Assembly: GCA_035285585.1 (NCBI GenBank) | Contig: JAYKGU010000315.1 | Span: forward strand, 1 to 64,000 | Length of the DNA stretch: 64,000 bases | From: JAYKGU01 sp035285585 | Lineage (GTDB): Bacteria; Cyanobacteriota; Cyanobacteriia; CAKZMO01 | Direction: 5' to 3' | Made by a program: the position numbers and the translations under genes | The notes under the pieces: model-generated | Database searches by the model: none | What the model was told of the DNA's origin: nothing | What the model saw: only the letters and a program-made list of their open reading frames with translations | Shown here: in pieces, positions 17,922-26,888 of the stretch | Position numbering within the stretch: position 1 is the stretch's first letter | Layout of the letters: every line of letters starts with the position of its first letter

Positions 17922-19049
17922 TTACGGACTCTCTTCCTCAAACCAACTGGATCGCCAGGCCGATTCGGCTTCAGCGATCGCCCATTCCCGCTTCTTTTTA
18001 AAGTAATCCTTACCCAGCTTATGAAGCTGGGCCGTGAGTTCGCGAATCCTGGCTCGCTTAGCGGCCAACAGCGCATCGCTGAACTCCAGCTCCGCAGGGC
18101 GGAGCCGCACAGCCATAATCCGGGTAATTTGCGAACCCTCCTCCTCACTTTCGGTTTCAATCAGGAGATTGAGCATATTAGGCGGGCCACCCACCGCTTC
18201 TGCAGAAACGTCGGCTTTGAGGGCAGCTTCAATCACCGCCTCAGGCAATCTGCGGGGAATGATTCCCGCTTTTTGCAGGCTAAAGTTCACTGCCTCCGCC
18301 AAACTGCGCAGAATATCGCTGAGCGTTTCCTCCAGTTGCTCTTGCTGGATCACGATCAGCTCCGGGGTCACCTGCAAGGGGCCGCTTTCCTCAGGCGTCC
18401 CTGCCCAAGGGGAATCTGGGGAGCTTCCCACTCCATCGTTCCCCGCTGGATGGGCGATCGCATCCTCCCCGCCCAAATTTTCCTGGGATGACAACGGCAG
18501 CAGCAGCAGGGGGTATTCCTCCGAAGTGGGCTGTATCTCCGGGAAGTCATCATCCTCGTCGGTTTCGGACTGGGCGCTCAAAAACGATTCCAGGGCTGCC
18601 GCCACGGCAGCGGCGGGATCGGGGTCAGGCGGCGACTCCGCCGCTGGAGCCACAGCCTGCTGGAGTCCCTCATGGATGGGTAGGTTGACTTTCGGTTCAG
18701 CCTCCACCAGGGGGGAGGGGGAAAAATCATCACTGTCATCGGGGTCGGGGCGATCGCTCTGACTGATCCGAACAGGATCGGCCAGGTCTACCTGGGCACG
18801 GCGGACATGGTTGCGAATTGCCTCCTGCAGAGTTTGGCGCTGCTGAAACGAAAGCGCCAGAAACCTCTCTGGATAACCCTGGGTACACAGGTGATAGCAG
18901 GCTAAGACCACCTGCCGCCGCAGAGAATCTTTGAGATGGGACAGGTAATCTCGATAGGCTTTATTAAAATCAGTGGCGATCGCCTCCAAAGCCGTTTCCA
19001 GCATGGCCAGCTCTTGCTTAATCTGCTTCATCACATCAGCCCTATCCAT
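17922..19049 (-). CDS. Uncharacterised protein upstream of recG
   Basis: This 375-residue protein matches no family I can name. Residues about 1-110 are helical and basic (KQELAMLETALEAIATDF, then a Tyr/Arg-rich helix). The middle, about 110-230, is an acidic Pro/Asp/Glu/Ser linker. The C-terminal 140 residues look folded: LEETLSDILRSLAEAVNF, a proline-containing turn, a beta pair (LLIETE and IMAVRLRP), and a long Lys/Arg-rich helix ending in Trp residues. Because it is 12 bases upstream of recG on the same strand, a link to DNA repair is possible but unproven. The start is ATG. Confidence 0.8.
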   Translation of the reverse strand: MDRADVMKQIKQELAMLETALEAIATDFNKAYRDYLSHLKDSLRRQVVLACYHLCTQGYPERFLALSFQQRQTLQEAIRNHVRRAQVDLADPVRISQSDRPDPDDSDDFSPSPLVEAEPKVNLPIHEGLQQAVAPAAESPPDPDPAAAVAAALESFLSAQSETDEDDDFPEIQPTSEEYPLLLLPLSSQENLGGEDAIAHPAGNDGVGSSPDSPWAGTPEESGPLQVTPELIVIQQEQLEETLSDILRSLAEAVNFSLQKAGIIPRRLPEAVIEAALKADVSAEAVGGPPNMLNLLIETESEEEGSQITRIMAVRLRPAELEFSDALLAAKRARIRELTAQLHKLGKDYFKKKREWAIAEAESAWRSSWFEEESP

Positions 19050-19073
19050 TCACTGATCTCGCCTTACCTCTTT

Positions 19074-19108
19074 AAAAAAAAGCAGGTCACCTGTATCCGT
19101 TGACCTGC
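19074..19108 (-). terminator. Rho-independent terminator of rpsB-tsf
   Basis: Read on the minus strand, an 8-bp stem GCAGGTCA/TGACCTGC with an 11-base loop is followed by eight T residues, downstream of the tsf stop. A second hairpin (GGCCCA/TGGGCC, 19133-19150) lies between it and tsf. Confidence 0.88.
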
Positions 19109-19170
19109 CCCACGATCCCAATTTAGCGATCTGGCCCAAATGAATGGGCCATGGATCGTTTACGGCTCAT

Positions 19171-20268
19171 TTACTTCTTCTTACCCTTTTTGCTACCGCC
19201 ACTGCTGCCTTTCTTCCCGCCACTCTTTTTAGAAGGCTCTGAGAACCCAGCAGTCTTTTTGGGAGCGGCTTCCTTAGCGGAGGTATCCGATTCAGGGGCC
19301 TTCTCTTCTACGGGTGCCTCCGGCTCGGCGACGGCTGGCGATTCGGCTACTGCCTCTGGTTCAGGAGTAGCTTCCGGTTCAGCAGCAACCTCTACCTCCG
19401 GCTCAAGAGCAGCTTCGGGTTCGGGAGCCGCAACCTCTGCTTCGGCTTCAGGAATGGTTTCCGGCTCGGGAGCGGCAACTTCTGCTTCCGGCTCAGTAAC
19501 AGCTTCGGGTTCGGGAGCGGCCTTAGCAGCGGCGGGTTCGGGTGCAGGAACAGGAGCCTCCGGGTCAGGAGCGACTTCAGGTTCAGCAGCAGGCTCAGGG
19601 GCCGGGGCAGTTTTCTTACCCGCCTGGGCAGCTACCTCAGCAGCGAAGTCTGTCTCCTCTTTCTCGATGCCCTCACCCAAAACGAAACGAGCAAAGCGAC
19701 GCACCTGAATCTTCTCGCCAAGCTGGCCAGAGGTCGTCTTCACCAGTTCCTCAACGGTGATGCTCTGATCCCGGATGTAGGGCTGATCGAGCAGGGAAAG
19801 CTCCTGTAAACGCTTGCCAATGCGTCCCTCGACGATCTTCTCGCGGATGTTCTCTGGCTTATTTGCCAGATCGTCGCGTCCCATTTCGATTTCCTTTTCC
19901 TTTCGCACCGTTGCTTCAGGAATCTCGTCCGTGGAGACGTATTCCACGTTGGGGCAGGCGGCAATCTGCATGGCGATGTTCTTCACCAGATCCTGGAATT
20001 CCTCGTTGCGGGCAACGAAGTCAGTCTGACAGTTGACTTCCACCAGCACGCCAACCCGACCGCCGGTGTGAATGTAGCTGCCAACCAATCCCTCAGCAGC
20101 CACCTTACCTGCTTTTTTCTCGGCGGAAGCAATTCCCTTTTGGCGGAGCCACTCCGTCGCTTTCTCCATGTCGCCCCCAGTTTCGGTGAGGGCTTTTTTG
20201 CAATCCATCATACCCGCGCCAGTTTTTTCGCGCAGCTCTTTTACGAGTTTTGCCGATACTTCAGCCAT
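19171..20268 (-). CDS. tsf: Elongation factor Ts with long Pro/Glu/Ala tail
   Basis: EF-Ts exchanges GDP on EF-Tu. The first 218 or so residues are a complete cyanobacterial EF-Ts: the UBA-like N-terminus (KELREKTGAGMMDCKKAL), the TDFV motif that contacts EF-Tu, and a dimerisation region ending FVLGEGIEKEETDF. The remaining roughly 145 residues are an unusual tail of degenerate EPEA/APEP units, ending in a Gly/Lys-rich segment with GKKGSSGG and KKGKKK. Cyanobacterial EF-Ts normally stops before this tail. It lies 173 bases after rpsB in the conserved rpsB-tsf order, with a terminator behind it. Confidence 0.96.
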   Translation of the reverse strand: MAEVSAKLVKELREKTGAGMMDCKKALTETGGDMEKATEWLRQKGIASAEKKAGKVAAEGLVGSYIHTGGRVGVLVEVNCQTDFVARNEEFQDLVKNIAMQIAACPNVEYVSTDEIPEATVRKEKEIEMGRDDLANKPENIREKIVEGRIGKRLQELSLLDQPYIRDQSITVEELVKTTSGQLGEKIQVRRFARFVLGEGIEKEETDFAAEVAAQAGKKTAPAPEPAAEPEVAPDPEAPVPAPEPAAAKAAPEPEAVTEPEAEVAAPEPETIPEAEAEVAAPEPEAALEPEVEVAAEPEATPEPEAVAESPAVAEPEAPVEEKAPESDTSAKEAAPKKTAGFSEPSKKSGGKKGSSGGSKKGKKK

Positions 20269-20441
20269 TGCCTAAGTCCTACTCTATTCGCTAGTGATTC
20301 CAATCTGGCGTTGCTTTCGCACTCAGTTAATAGATTAACAACCAACTGCACCGACTTCAGATCAACCCGGTTCTGCTGAAAGCCTATTCGATCAATAGAG
20401 GTTTCGGCATCCAAAACCCCTGACGAATTTTAGATTAGTGA

Positions 20442-21242
20442 TTAAGAGTCGGAATCGTCTTCATCTTCGTCTGTGGACTCGTCGTAGTCGTCGTAGTCGT
20501 CCTCAGCCCCGTCGTAATCGGCATACATATCCTCGTCGCCCATATCCATGTCGTCTAACTGCCCGTGGCGACCTTCGTAAATCGCATCGGCAAGGCGACC
20601 GATGATGAGCTTGATGGAGCGAATGGCGTCGTCGTTTGCGGGAATGGGAATATCGGCGTAATCAGGATCGCAGTTGGTGTCCAGCATCGAGACGATGGGG
20701 ATGTCTAGCTTAATGCATTCCTGAATAGCGTTGTACTCCCGCCGCTGGTCAATGATGACGACAATATCGGGAACCTGGCGCATCAGTTTAATACCGCCCA
20801 GGTACTTTTGCAGCTTTTCTAGCTCACGGCGGAGCACGGCGGCTTCCTTCTTTGGAAGCAGATTCAAAGCTCCGGTTTCTTCGCGGCGCTCCAGCTCTTT
20901 GAGGCGATCGACCCGCGTTTTAATGGTAGTCCAGTTGGTTAGCATGCCCCCCAGCCAGCGCTGGTTGACATAGTAAGCACCACAGCGAGAAGCTTCCTGG
21001 GCGACGATCCCGGCGGCCTGCCGCTTGGTGCCGACAAACAAAAATTTCTTGCCCTGCTCGGCAGCATCCCGCATGTAGGCGTAGGCTTCTTCCATGAGCT
21101 GGGCGGTCTGCACCAGGTCAATGATGTGAACGCCATTGCGGGATGTGTAAATATATTCCGCCATTTTGGGGTTCCAGCGGCGGGTCTGGTGGCCAAAGTG
21201 GACCCCTGACTCAAGCAATTGAGCCAATTCAACAACCGGCAT
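20442..21242 (-). CDS. rpsB: 30S ribosomal protein S2
   Basis: S2 (266 residues) is a late-binding small-subunit protein needed to hold S1. Family signatures are clear: LLESGVHFGHQTRRWNPKM, GTKRQAAGIV, RWLGGMLTNW and VSMLDTNCDP. The last 38 or so residues form a highly acidic Asp/Glu/Tyr tail that is absent in most bacteria and variable in cyanobacteria. A GGAGAA ribosome binding site sits before the ATG. It is followed by tsf on the same strand, and the leader upstream holds an inverted repeat that could be regulatory. Confidence 0.97.
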   Translation of the reverse strand: MPVVELAQLLESGVHFGHQTRRWNPKMAEYIYTSRNGVHIIDLVQTAQLMEEAYAYMRDAAEQGKKFLFVGTKRQAAGIVAQEASRCGAYYVNQRWLGGMLTNWTTIKTRVDRLKELERREETGALNLLPKKEAAVLRRELEKLQKYLGGIKLMRQVPDIVVIIDQRREYNAIQECIKLDIPIVSMLDTNCDPDYADIPIPANDDAIRSIKLIIGRLADAIYEGRHGQLDDMDMGDEDMYADYDGAEDDYDDYDESTDEDEDDSDS

Positions 21243-21273
21243 AGTTTTCTCCTGTTAGTTCGGGTTTATCCTC

Positions 21274-21340
21274 CATCCAGATGTGATTTCCCTGGCGCTT
21301 GCATGGTTTTGAGCGACGAGAAACACCCGAAGGTCTGGAT
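21274..21340 (-). promoter_or_regulatory. Possible structured leader of rpsB
   Basis: CATCCAGA (21274-21281) and TCTGGATG (21333-21340) are exact inverted repeats flanking 51 bases between the glycosyltransferase stop and rpsB. S2 leaders in other bacteria fold and bind S2, but this match is only positional. Confidence 0.3.
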
Positions 21341-21378
21341 GTGTGATTTTTTGACAACCCTACTAGGGTAGCACGGTT

Positions 21379-22320
21379 CTAGGGCACTTGTTCGCCATAT
21401 TCCGCGTAGGCAGCATAGACGCCCTGGACGTTGTACCAGTTGAGGAAGATGCGGGCAATTTCCAAAGCGAGCTGGGGCCTGCCGCGATCGATCAGCCATT
21501 GCAGTAGGGGAGCCAGGGTGGTTTCGTTGAGCCTGCCGCCCCCGGTGAGTCCGCCCCAGAGGAGGCGATGCAGCCAGGTCATCTGGATCATCAGGCGCAC
21601 GTCCCAGGTGGGGTGCTTCTGGTAGAAGAGGACGCCCATGCGGCCCCGTTGAATTTCCCGGTCAATCAGGCGGGGGATCTGGTCGAGGGTGAAGGGGGGG
21701 TGCCAGTGGTAGCCGACGGCTTCCGGGCACTTGATCAGCTTCAGGCCCAGTTTCTTGAGGCGCACCCCCAGCTCCAGGTCTTCCCAACCGTAGAGCTGGA
21801 AGCGGGTGTCGAACAGGCCAGCGGTTTCCAGCCAGTGTTTGGCGATCGCCACATTTCCCGTCGCAAAGTAGGCCGCCGAAAAGTCCGTAATCTTAAACGG
21901 CTCAGCCGTGGGATTCTCGAAATTACAGGTGTTGACCACCCGGCCATAGGTGAAGAGGCGATCGCTCCCCATCTGCCCATATCCTCGGCGGAGCGCCTCG
22001 GCATGGCACTGGAGAAACGTCTCGGTGACCACCAGATCACTGTCGATGAAGATGATCGTATCGCCCTTGGCCTCACGCACCCCCAGGTTACGGGCAGCGG
22101 CGGGGCCTTCGTGGGCCTGCTGGAACAGCCGCAGGTGGGGAAACTGGTCACTACTGGTCAGCCAGGGGACGGTGTCGTCGGTGGAGCCATCGTCCACTAC
22201 CACGACTTCGTAGCTGGCGATCGCGCTCTCCGGCTGCCAGCGCTGCTGCTCCAGAGCCGTGAGGCACTTCTCCAGAATGGGCTTGCGGTTGTAGGTGGGA
22301 ATGACAACGCTGAAAAACAC
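21379..22320 (-). CDS. Glycosyltransferase family 2
   Basis: This 313-residue GT-A fold enzyme transfers a sugar from a nucleotide donor. Visible motifs are VVIPTYNRKPILEKCL at the N-terminus, VVDDGSTDDT for the nucleotide site, the metal-binding FIDSDLVV (DSD), and GWEDLELGVRL containing the acidic catalytic region. No transmembrane segment is apparent, so it is a cytosolic or peripheral enzyme. Donor and acceptor are unknown. It lies upstream of rpsB on the same strand, separated by 136 bases, and is divergent from the amidase gene. Confidence 0.92.
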   Translation of the reverse strand: MFFSVVIPTYNRKPILEKCLTALEQQRWQPESAIASYEVVVVDDGSTDDTVPWLTSSDQFPHLRLFQQAHEGPAAARNLGVREAKGDTIIFIDSDLVVTETFLQCHAEALRRGYGQMGSDRLFTYGRVVNTCNFENPTAEPFKITDFSAAYFATGNVAIAKHWLETAGLFDTRFQLYGWEDLELGVRLKKLGLKLIKCPEAVGYHWHPPFTLDQIPRLIDREIQRGRMGVLFYQKHPTWDVRLMIQMTWLHRLLWGGLTGGGRLNETTLAPLLQWLIDRGRPQLALEIARIFLNWYNVQGVYAAYAEYGEQVP

Positions 22321-22376
22321 AGACTGACTCCCGCTGCGAATACCCTGTGATCGTAGCTGGAATCACGTCTAATGTA

Positions 22377-22447
22377 TCCGCAGATTTCGCAGATGGACGC
22401 AGATAAAGATCCAGCATCAATCTGCGCTAATCTGCGCCATCTGCGGA
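22377..22447. repeat. 71-bp inverted repeat of CGCAGAT units
   Basis: Each arm carries three CGCAGAT (or ATCTGCG) units, and the outer ends TCCGCAGAT and ATCTGCGGA pair exactly. It is non-coding and looks like a dispersed palindromic repeat, lying between the divergent glycosyltransferase and amidase genes. Confidence 0.85.
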
Positions 22448-22615
22448 CAATTAACTCCCCTTCTGGAACTGCTTAAGCGGCGGGTAAAATTACGGCAAAT
22501 CTGCGGCACCGTCAGCCGTTGCTGGGTATAGTGATAGAACAATCTGGCGCGTTAACTCGCATCCGGTCTGTTCGCGTTTTTTCTACTCATCTCCTCTGCT
22601 GATTGCCGATTACCT

Positions 22616-23428
22616 ATGAAGCCCTACCTTGCTGCTGCGGTGCAAATGAATAGCGTCCCTGACGTTGCTAAGAACTTGAGTCAGGCCGAAGATTTGATCG
22701 ATCTGGCGGTGCGCCAGGGGGCGGAACTGGTCTGCCTGCCGGAAAATTTCCCGTTCCTGGGCGACGAAGTGGCGAAGGTGCAGCAGGCGGGGGCGATCGC
22801 CAGCGAGAGCGTCAAGTTCCTCAAAACCATGGCCCAGCGCTACCAGATTACCCTGCTGGGCGGCGGCTTCCCGGTGCCCATTGAGGACGATCGGGTCTAC
22901 AATCGCGCCCTGCTGGTGGGGCCGGAGGGCGAGGAGCTGGCCTGCTACGAAAAAGTTCACCTGTTCGACGTGAACCTGCCCGACGGCAATACCTATCAGG
23001 AATCTCGCACGGTGCTATCGGGCACCCAACTGCCCCCGGTGCATCCCTCCAAGGATTTGGGCAACCTGGGGCTATCGGTGTGCTACGACGTGCGCTTCCC
23101 CGAACTCTACCGCCACCTGTCCCAAATGGGGGCCGAGGTGCTAATCATCCCCGCCGCCTTCACCGCCTTCACCGGCAAAGACCACTGGCAGGTGCTCATC
23201 CAGGCGCGAGCCATTGAAAACACCTGCTACGTCATCGCCCCCGCCCAAACGGGCATCCACTACGCTCGCCGCCAAACCCACGGCCACGCCATGATCGTCG
23301 ATCCCTGGGGCGTGATTCTCGCCGATGCTGGAGAAGCACCGGGGGTGGCGATCGCCTCCATTGACCCCTCCCGCATCGCCCAGGTGCGCCGCCAAATGCC
23401 GTCACTACAGCACCGCGTTTTCATTTAA
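22616..23428 (+). CDS. Carbon-nitrogen hydrolase (Nit1/Nit2-like, probable deaminated-glutathione amidase)
   Basis: This 270-residue member of the nitrilase superfamily shows the complete catalytic triad: Glu43 (CLPENF), Lys113 (YEKVHLFD) and Cys156 (SVCYDVRFPEL). The overall pattern (AAAVQMNS start, DVNLPDGNTYQES, ending in a short RIAQVRRQMPSLQHR tail) fits the Nit/DGA branch that hydrolyses deaminated glutathione and omega-amides. The exact substrate is an inference. It is a cytosolic, single-gene unit on the plus strand, 37 bases from the convergent pdeM stop. Confidence 0.93.
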   Translation: MKPYLAAAVQMNSVPDVAKNLSQAEDLIDLAVRQGAELVCLPENFPFLGDEVAKVQQAGAIASESVKFLKTMAQRYQITLLGGGFPVPIEDDRVYNRALLVGPEGEELACYEKVHLFDVNLPDGNTYQESRTVLSGTQLPPVHPSKDLGNLGLSVCYDVRFPELYRHLSQMGAEVLIIPAAFTAFTGKDHWQVLIQARAIENTCYVIAPAQTGIHYARRQTHGHAMIVDPWGVILADAGEAPGVAIASIDPSRIAQVRRQMPSLQHRVFI

Positions 23429-23465
23429 ATACCCGGTACGGGCAAAAGATCCGGAGTTTCATCCA

Positions 23466-24140
23466 TCATCGGGACAAACGCCGAGAAGGCTTGCCCTCAA
23501 AAGGAATCAGGGTGCCTTCGGCGATCGCATAAGCCACCGTCCCCAATTTCAGCGAAACCTCATAGCCACCCGTAAAGCTACCAAACGAGGGCAGCAAGAT
23601 CAGGTTTTGGGGGCGATCGACGTAGAAGCAGGGGAGCCGCAGGGAATCCAGACGGGTTGTGAGCTTCAGGCAGGGATGGACGTGACCGCACAGATTGAGG
23701 TGATTTGCCTGGGGTTGGGGATCGTGGCTGAGGAACAGGGTTCCCAACGCCAATGTTTCAGTAATTTGCTGGTTGGGAATCTGGGGGAGGTGGTGGGCGA
23801 AGGGGCGATCGTGGTTACCGACGAGGAGGGTCACATCCGCATCAGTCCCATGCAAAAATGCGGCCCACGGTTCGAGCACCTCGTCTACCAGCGCTAACCG
23901 GGAGTGGAATAAGTCGCCCAGGATGACCAGGCGCTGCGGTCGGAACCGCTGACAGAGCTGGGAGAGGCGATCGAGGGTGTCCTGGTTCACCCGGTTGGCG
24001 ATGGGGATTCCATAGTGCTGGAAGGTCTCCGACTTGCCCAGGTGGAGGTCGGCCACCAGCAGGGTTTGCCAGTCGGGCAGGTAGATGGCCTTTTCCGGCA
24101 GCAGGGTGAGGGTGGTATGGGCGAGGGTCAGGTCAATCAT
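23466..24140 (-). CDS. pdeM: Ligase-associated DNA-repair metallophosphoesterase PdeM
   Basis: This calcineurin-like phosphoesterase belongs to the ligase-associated DNA damage response group. Metal-ligand motifs are all present in order: ADLHLGK, GDLFH, VGNHD, LSHDP and CGHVHP. The ATG at 24140 overlaps the helicase stop codon as ATGA, which favours this start over an in-frame ATG 21 bases upstream. The length is 224 residues. Translational coupling with the Lhr-like helicase is the usual arrangement. The family's partner ATP-dependent DNA ligase and exonuclease are not in this window. Confidence 0.93.
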   Translation of the reverse strand: MIDLTLAHTTLTLLPEKAIYLPDWQTLLVADLHLGKSETFQHYGIPIANRVNQDTLDRLSQLCQRFRPQRLVILGDLFHSRLALVDEVLEPWAAFLHGTDADVTLLVGNHDRPFAHHLPQIPNQQITETLALGTLFLSHDPQPQANHLNLCGHVHPCLKLTTRLDSLRLPCFYVDRPQNLILLPSFGSFTGGYEVSLKLGTVAYAIAEGTLIPFEGKPSRRLSR

Positions 24141-26575
24141 GAGGGCGTCTTTTTCTCCCACTGCTGCTTCAGGCGCTCGATGCGCTCCAGCAGGCTTTCG
24201 TTGGACATGCGCGAGTTGAGCCGCTCCACCAGCAGGGGAAAGGCGAAGGGCGAGGGCCGTTTCGTGTCCTGCCAGCGGAGGGTGAGATGGCTGAGCCGAT
24301 CTAGGGTGGCGGTGAGGCGATGCACTTCGAGCTGCTGCGCCATCACCTCCCGCTCGGCCTGCCGCAGCAGCAGATTCTCCGGCTCATATTTGCTGAACAC
24401 TTCAAAAATCAGGGAGGAACTCACCTGGAGTTGGCCAGAGGTTTTGCGGGAGGAGGGGTAGCCCTTAAACACCAGCCCCGCCACCTGGGCAATGTCGCGG
24501 AAGCGCCGCTGAGTAAGTTCTGACAGATTCAGGCTGGCCTTCACGTCGTCGTAAAGCGCCTCCAGGCTGAGGAAGTCTTCAGAGAACAGGGTTTTGAACG
24601 GATAGTCCCTGGGAGCCAGAATCTCAAAGCCGTAGTCGTTCACCGAAATCGTAAAGGTGGCGTGCTGCTGGCGGGCAAAGCGATAGCCCCACAGAAAGCC
24701 CAGCCCCTCATGCACCCAGCGTCCCTCGAATGGGAAGACATAGAGATGTTGCCCTTCGCGGGTTTGGCAGGTTTCGATCAGCAGCTCATCGGCGGCGGGC
24801 AAACGGGAGAGGCGCTGCTGCACCGAGAGAATGGGGCGGATGCAGGTGAGTTCCTCGTTCTGGTGGGAGTCCATCAGGGCGTTGGCGACCTCCTGCCGCA
24901 GGTGGTGGCTGAGGGTGTCGGAAATGGCTAGATTGCCACCGTACCAGACGGGGGTGACCGTGGACTTTTTGGTGGTATTGCGCACGTAGACCACCATGTC
25001 CTTCATCATCCAGAACTCTAGCTGCCGTCCCGCAAAGAAAAACACGTCCCCCTTCTTGAGGCGCGAGACAAAGTTTTCCTCGACGGTGCCGATGTCCTTG
25101 CGATTTGTATAAACAATGCGCACCGTCTGGTTGGAGGAAATGGTGCCGATGCCCATCCGGTGCATGCGGGCGATCGCCCCCTCCGTTACCCGATAAACCC
25201 CATCCTCCCGACTGACCTTGCGATAGCGGGGATAGGCGCTGAGGCACTGGCCGCCGTTCTCAATAAAATTCAGCATCCACTGGAATCCCCCGTCCGTCAG
25301 GTCCGCATAGGCGACGGTTTGCCGCACGTCCGCCAGCACGGCTTCTGGGACAAAGCCATCACCGCAGGCCAGGGTCACCAGATGCTGAATCAGCACATCA
25401 TAAGGACAGGCAAGCGGATGGCGGGCCTCAATATCCCCCAGGGCCAGCCCCCGCCGAAAAGCAGAGATTTCCAGCAGCTCCAGGGCGTTGGTGGGCAGAA
25501 ACAAAATTTCCGAGGTGCCTTCGGGGATGTGGGCCGATCGCCCCGCCCGCTGAAGCAGTCGCGCCAGGTTTTTGGCGCTGCCAATCTGCACCACCCGCTC
25601 CACCGGCTGGAAGTCCACCCCCAGATCCAGGGACGAGGTGCAGACCACCCACTTAATGTCCCCGGACTTCACCCCTGCCTCGATCGCCTCTCGCTCTTTG
25701 ACGTGAATGGAGCCGTGGTGGAGCGCGATGCGATCGCCATACTCCGGCACCGCAAACTGGAGGGCCTGATACCACCGCTCGGACTGGGAGCGGGTGTTGG
25801 TGAAAATCAGAGTAGACGTTTCGATGTCCAGGGCGTCCACCAATTCCTGGAACATGCGCAGCCCCAGATGTCCGGCCCAGGGAAAGCTGTCTACGGATTC
25901 CGGGAGAATGCTGCGAATGACGGTGCGCCGCTTCAGGTCGGACTGGATGATCACCGGCTGGCAGCCCAGGCCCACCGCCGCCTGGGCCGCTTCCTGGGGA
26001 TTGCCCAAGGTTGCCGACACCGCCCAGGTTTGCAGGTCGGGTCGCAGTCGCCGCAGGTGGGACAGGCACAGCTCCGTTTGAGTACCCCGCTTGGAGTGAA
26101 GCAGCTCGTGCCACTCATCCAGAATTACCGCTTTCAGGGCACTGAACCGTTTGGCAGAGTCCTTATAGGAAAGCATCACCGAGAGGGATTCGGGGGTGGT
26201 GATCAGGATATCTGGCATGGCCTTGAGCTGGCGGGCCTTGCGGGAGGAGCTGGTGTCCCCCGTGCGGGACTCCACCGTCAGGGGCCAGCCCATCTCTTCA
26301 ATGGGGCGGCGGATGGCCTGCTCGATGTCCCGCGCCAGTGCCCGCAGTGGTGTGAGGTAGAGGAGCTGTAGTCCTACGCCAGGGGATTCCAGGAGTTGGG
26401 CGATCGCCCCCATCACGGCAGCATAGGTTTTGCCCGACCCGGTGGGCACCTGAATCATGCCGCTTTGGCCCGCCAGGTAAGCGTCCCAGGTTTGCCGCTG
26501 AAAGGGCAGGGGCTGCCAACCCTGGCGCTGAAACCAGTCGAGGATTGGCTCTAGACGGGGGCAGGACACGATCAA
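24137..26575 (-). CDS. Ligase-associated DEXH-box helicase (Lhr-like)
   Basis: This 812-residue superfamily 2 helicase unwinds nucleic acid in a DNA repair setting. Motifs: FQRQTWDAYLAGQSG (Q region), QVPTGSGKTYA (Walker A), LTPLRALARD, ILDEWHELL (DEWH in place of DEAH), VSATLGNP, and QRAGRSAHIP (motif VI). Behind the two RecA domains come the winged-helix and Lhr core regions (GDVFFFAGRQLEF). It is cotranscribed with pdeM by a 4-base ATGA overlap. The ORF reaches the family start, with MIVSCPRLEPILDWF leading into the Q motif. Confidence 0.94.
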   Translation of the reverse strand: MIVSCPRLEPILDWFQRQGWQPLPFQRQTWDAYLAGQSGMIQVPTGSGKTYAAVMGAIAQLLESPGVGLQLLYLTPLRALARDIEQAIRRPIEEMGWPLTVESRTGDTSSSRKARQLKAMPDILITTPESLSVMLSYKDSAKRFSALKAVILDEWHELLHSKRGTQTELCLSHLRRLRPDLQTWAVSATLGNPQEAAQAAVGLGCQPVIIQSDLKRRTVIRSILPESVDSFPWAGHLGLRMFQELVDALDIETSTLIFTNTRSQSERWYQALQFAVPEYGDRIALHHGSIHVKEREAIEAGVKSGDIKWVVCTSSLDLGVDFQPVERVVQIGSAKNLARLLQRAGRSAHIPEGTSEILFLPTNALELLEISAFRRGLALGDIEARHPLACPYDVLIQHLVTLACGDGFVPEAVLADVRQTVAYADLTDGGFQWMLNFIENGGQCLSAYPRYRKVSREDGVYRVTEGAIARMHRMGIGTISSNQTVRIVYTNRKDIGTVEENFVSRLKKGDVFFFAGRQLEFWMMKDMVVYVRNTTKKSTVTPVWYGGNLAISDTLSHHLRQEVANALMDSHQNEELTCIRPILSVQQRLSRLPAADELLIETCQTREGQHLYVFPFEGRWVHEGLGFLWGYRFARQQHATFTISVNDYGFEILAPRDYPFKTLFSEDFLSLEALYDDVKASLNLSELTQRRFRDIAQVAGLVFKGYPSSRKTSGQLQVSSSLIFEVFSKYEPENLLLRQAEREVMAQQLEVHRLTATLDRLSHLTLRWQDTKRPSPFAFPLLVERLNSRMSNESLLERIERLKQQWEKKTPS

Positions 26576-26616
26576 AACTTCTCCAACGGGCTGATCAGAG
26601 GGGGCCGCAAGTTTAC

Positions 26617-26696
26617 GTAGGGTGTGTCATCGCGTAGCGTGACGCACCGAAGCGTGAGGTCGCGGTGCGTTGGGCTGACGCCACAACACACCCTAC
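26617..26696. repeat. 80-bp MITE-like inverted repeat
   Basis: The outer arms GTAGGGTGTGT and ACACACCCTAC pair exactly; inside, GACGCACCG and CGGTGCGT also pair. It has no coding capacity. Sequences with GTGCGT/ACGCAC cores are frequent in cyanobacterial intergenic DNA. A related core occurs at 44718-44884. Confidence 0.85.
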
Positions 26697-26865
26697 GGCT
26701 GGGGGACACTGCGATCGCCCCATTGTTGGTGGGGGCGAACAGAAGCATGAAACCCAACAATCTTAAACTTAACGATATAGCCCTGCGGGCTAAGGTTTGA
26801 GTGTGGAACCTCTGTGACGCAGGGGTTCCACACCTCTTGAATGTCCTGACGTGAAAGCGTAATGC

Positions 26866-26871
26866 TATAAT
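26866..26871 (+). promoter_or_regulatory. Candidate -10 element (TATAAT) for the Uma2 gene
   Basis: A consensus TATAAT lies 17 bases before the ATG, so the transcript would be nearly leaderless. No good -35 box was found at the normal distance. Confidence 0.45.
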
Positions 26872-26888
26872 ACACAGCTTAAAAAATT

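Larger units (their letters stand above)
26576..26888. other. Intergenic region with inverted-repeat element
   Basis: This 313-base gap between the divergent helicase and Uma2 genes holds an 80-bp inverted-repeat element and a candidate promoter, both listed separately. Confidence 0.6.

Noticed and set aside
25160..26371. 403-residue open frame antisense to the Lhr-like helicase
   Set aside because: It is a shadow of a well-supported helicase gene, with no domain and biased composition.
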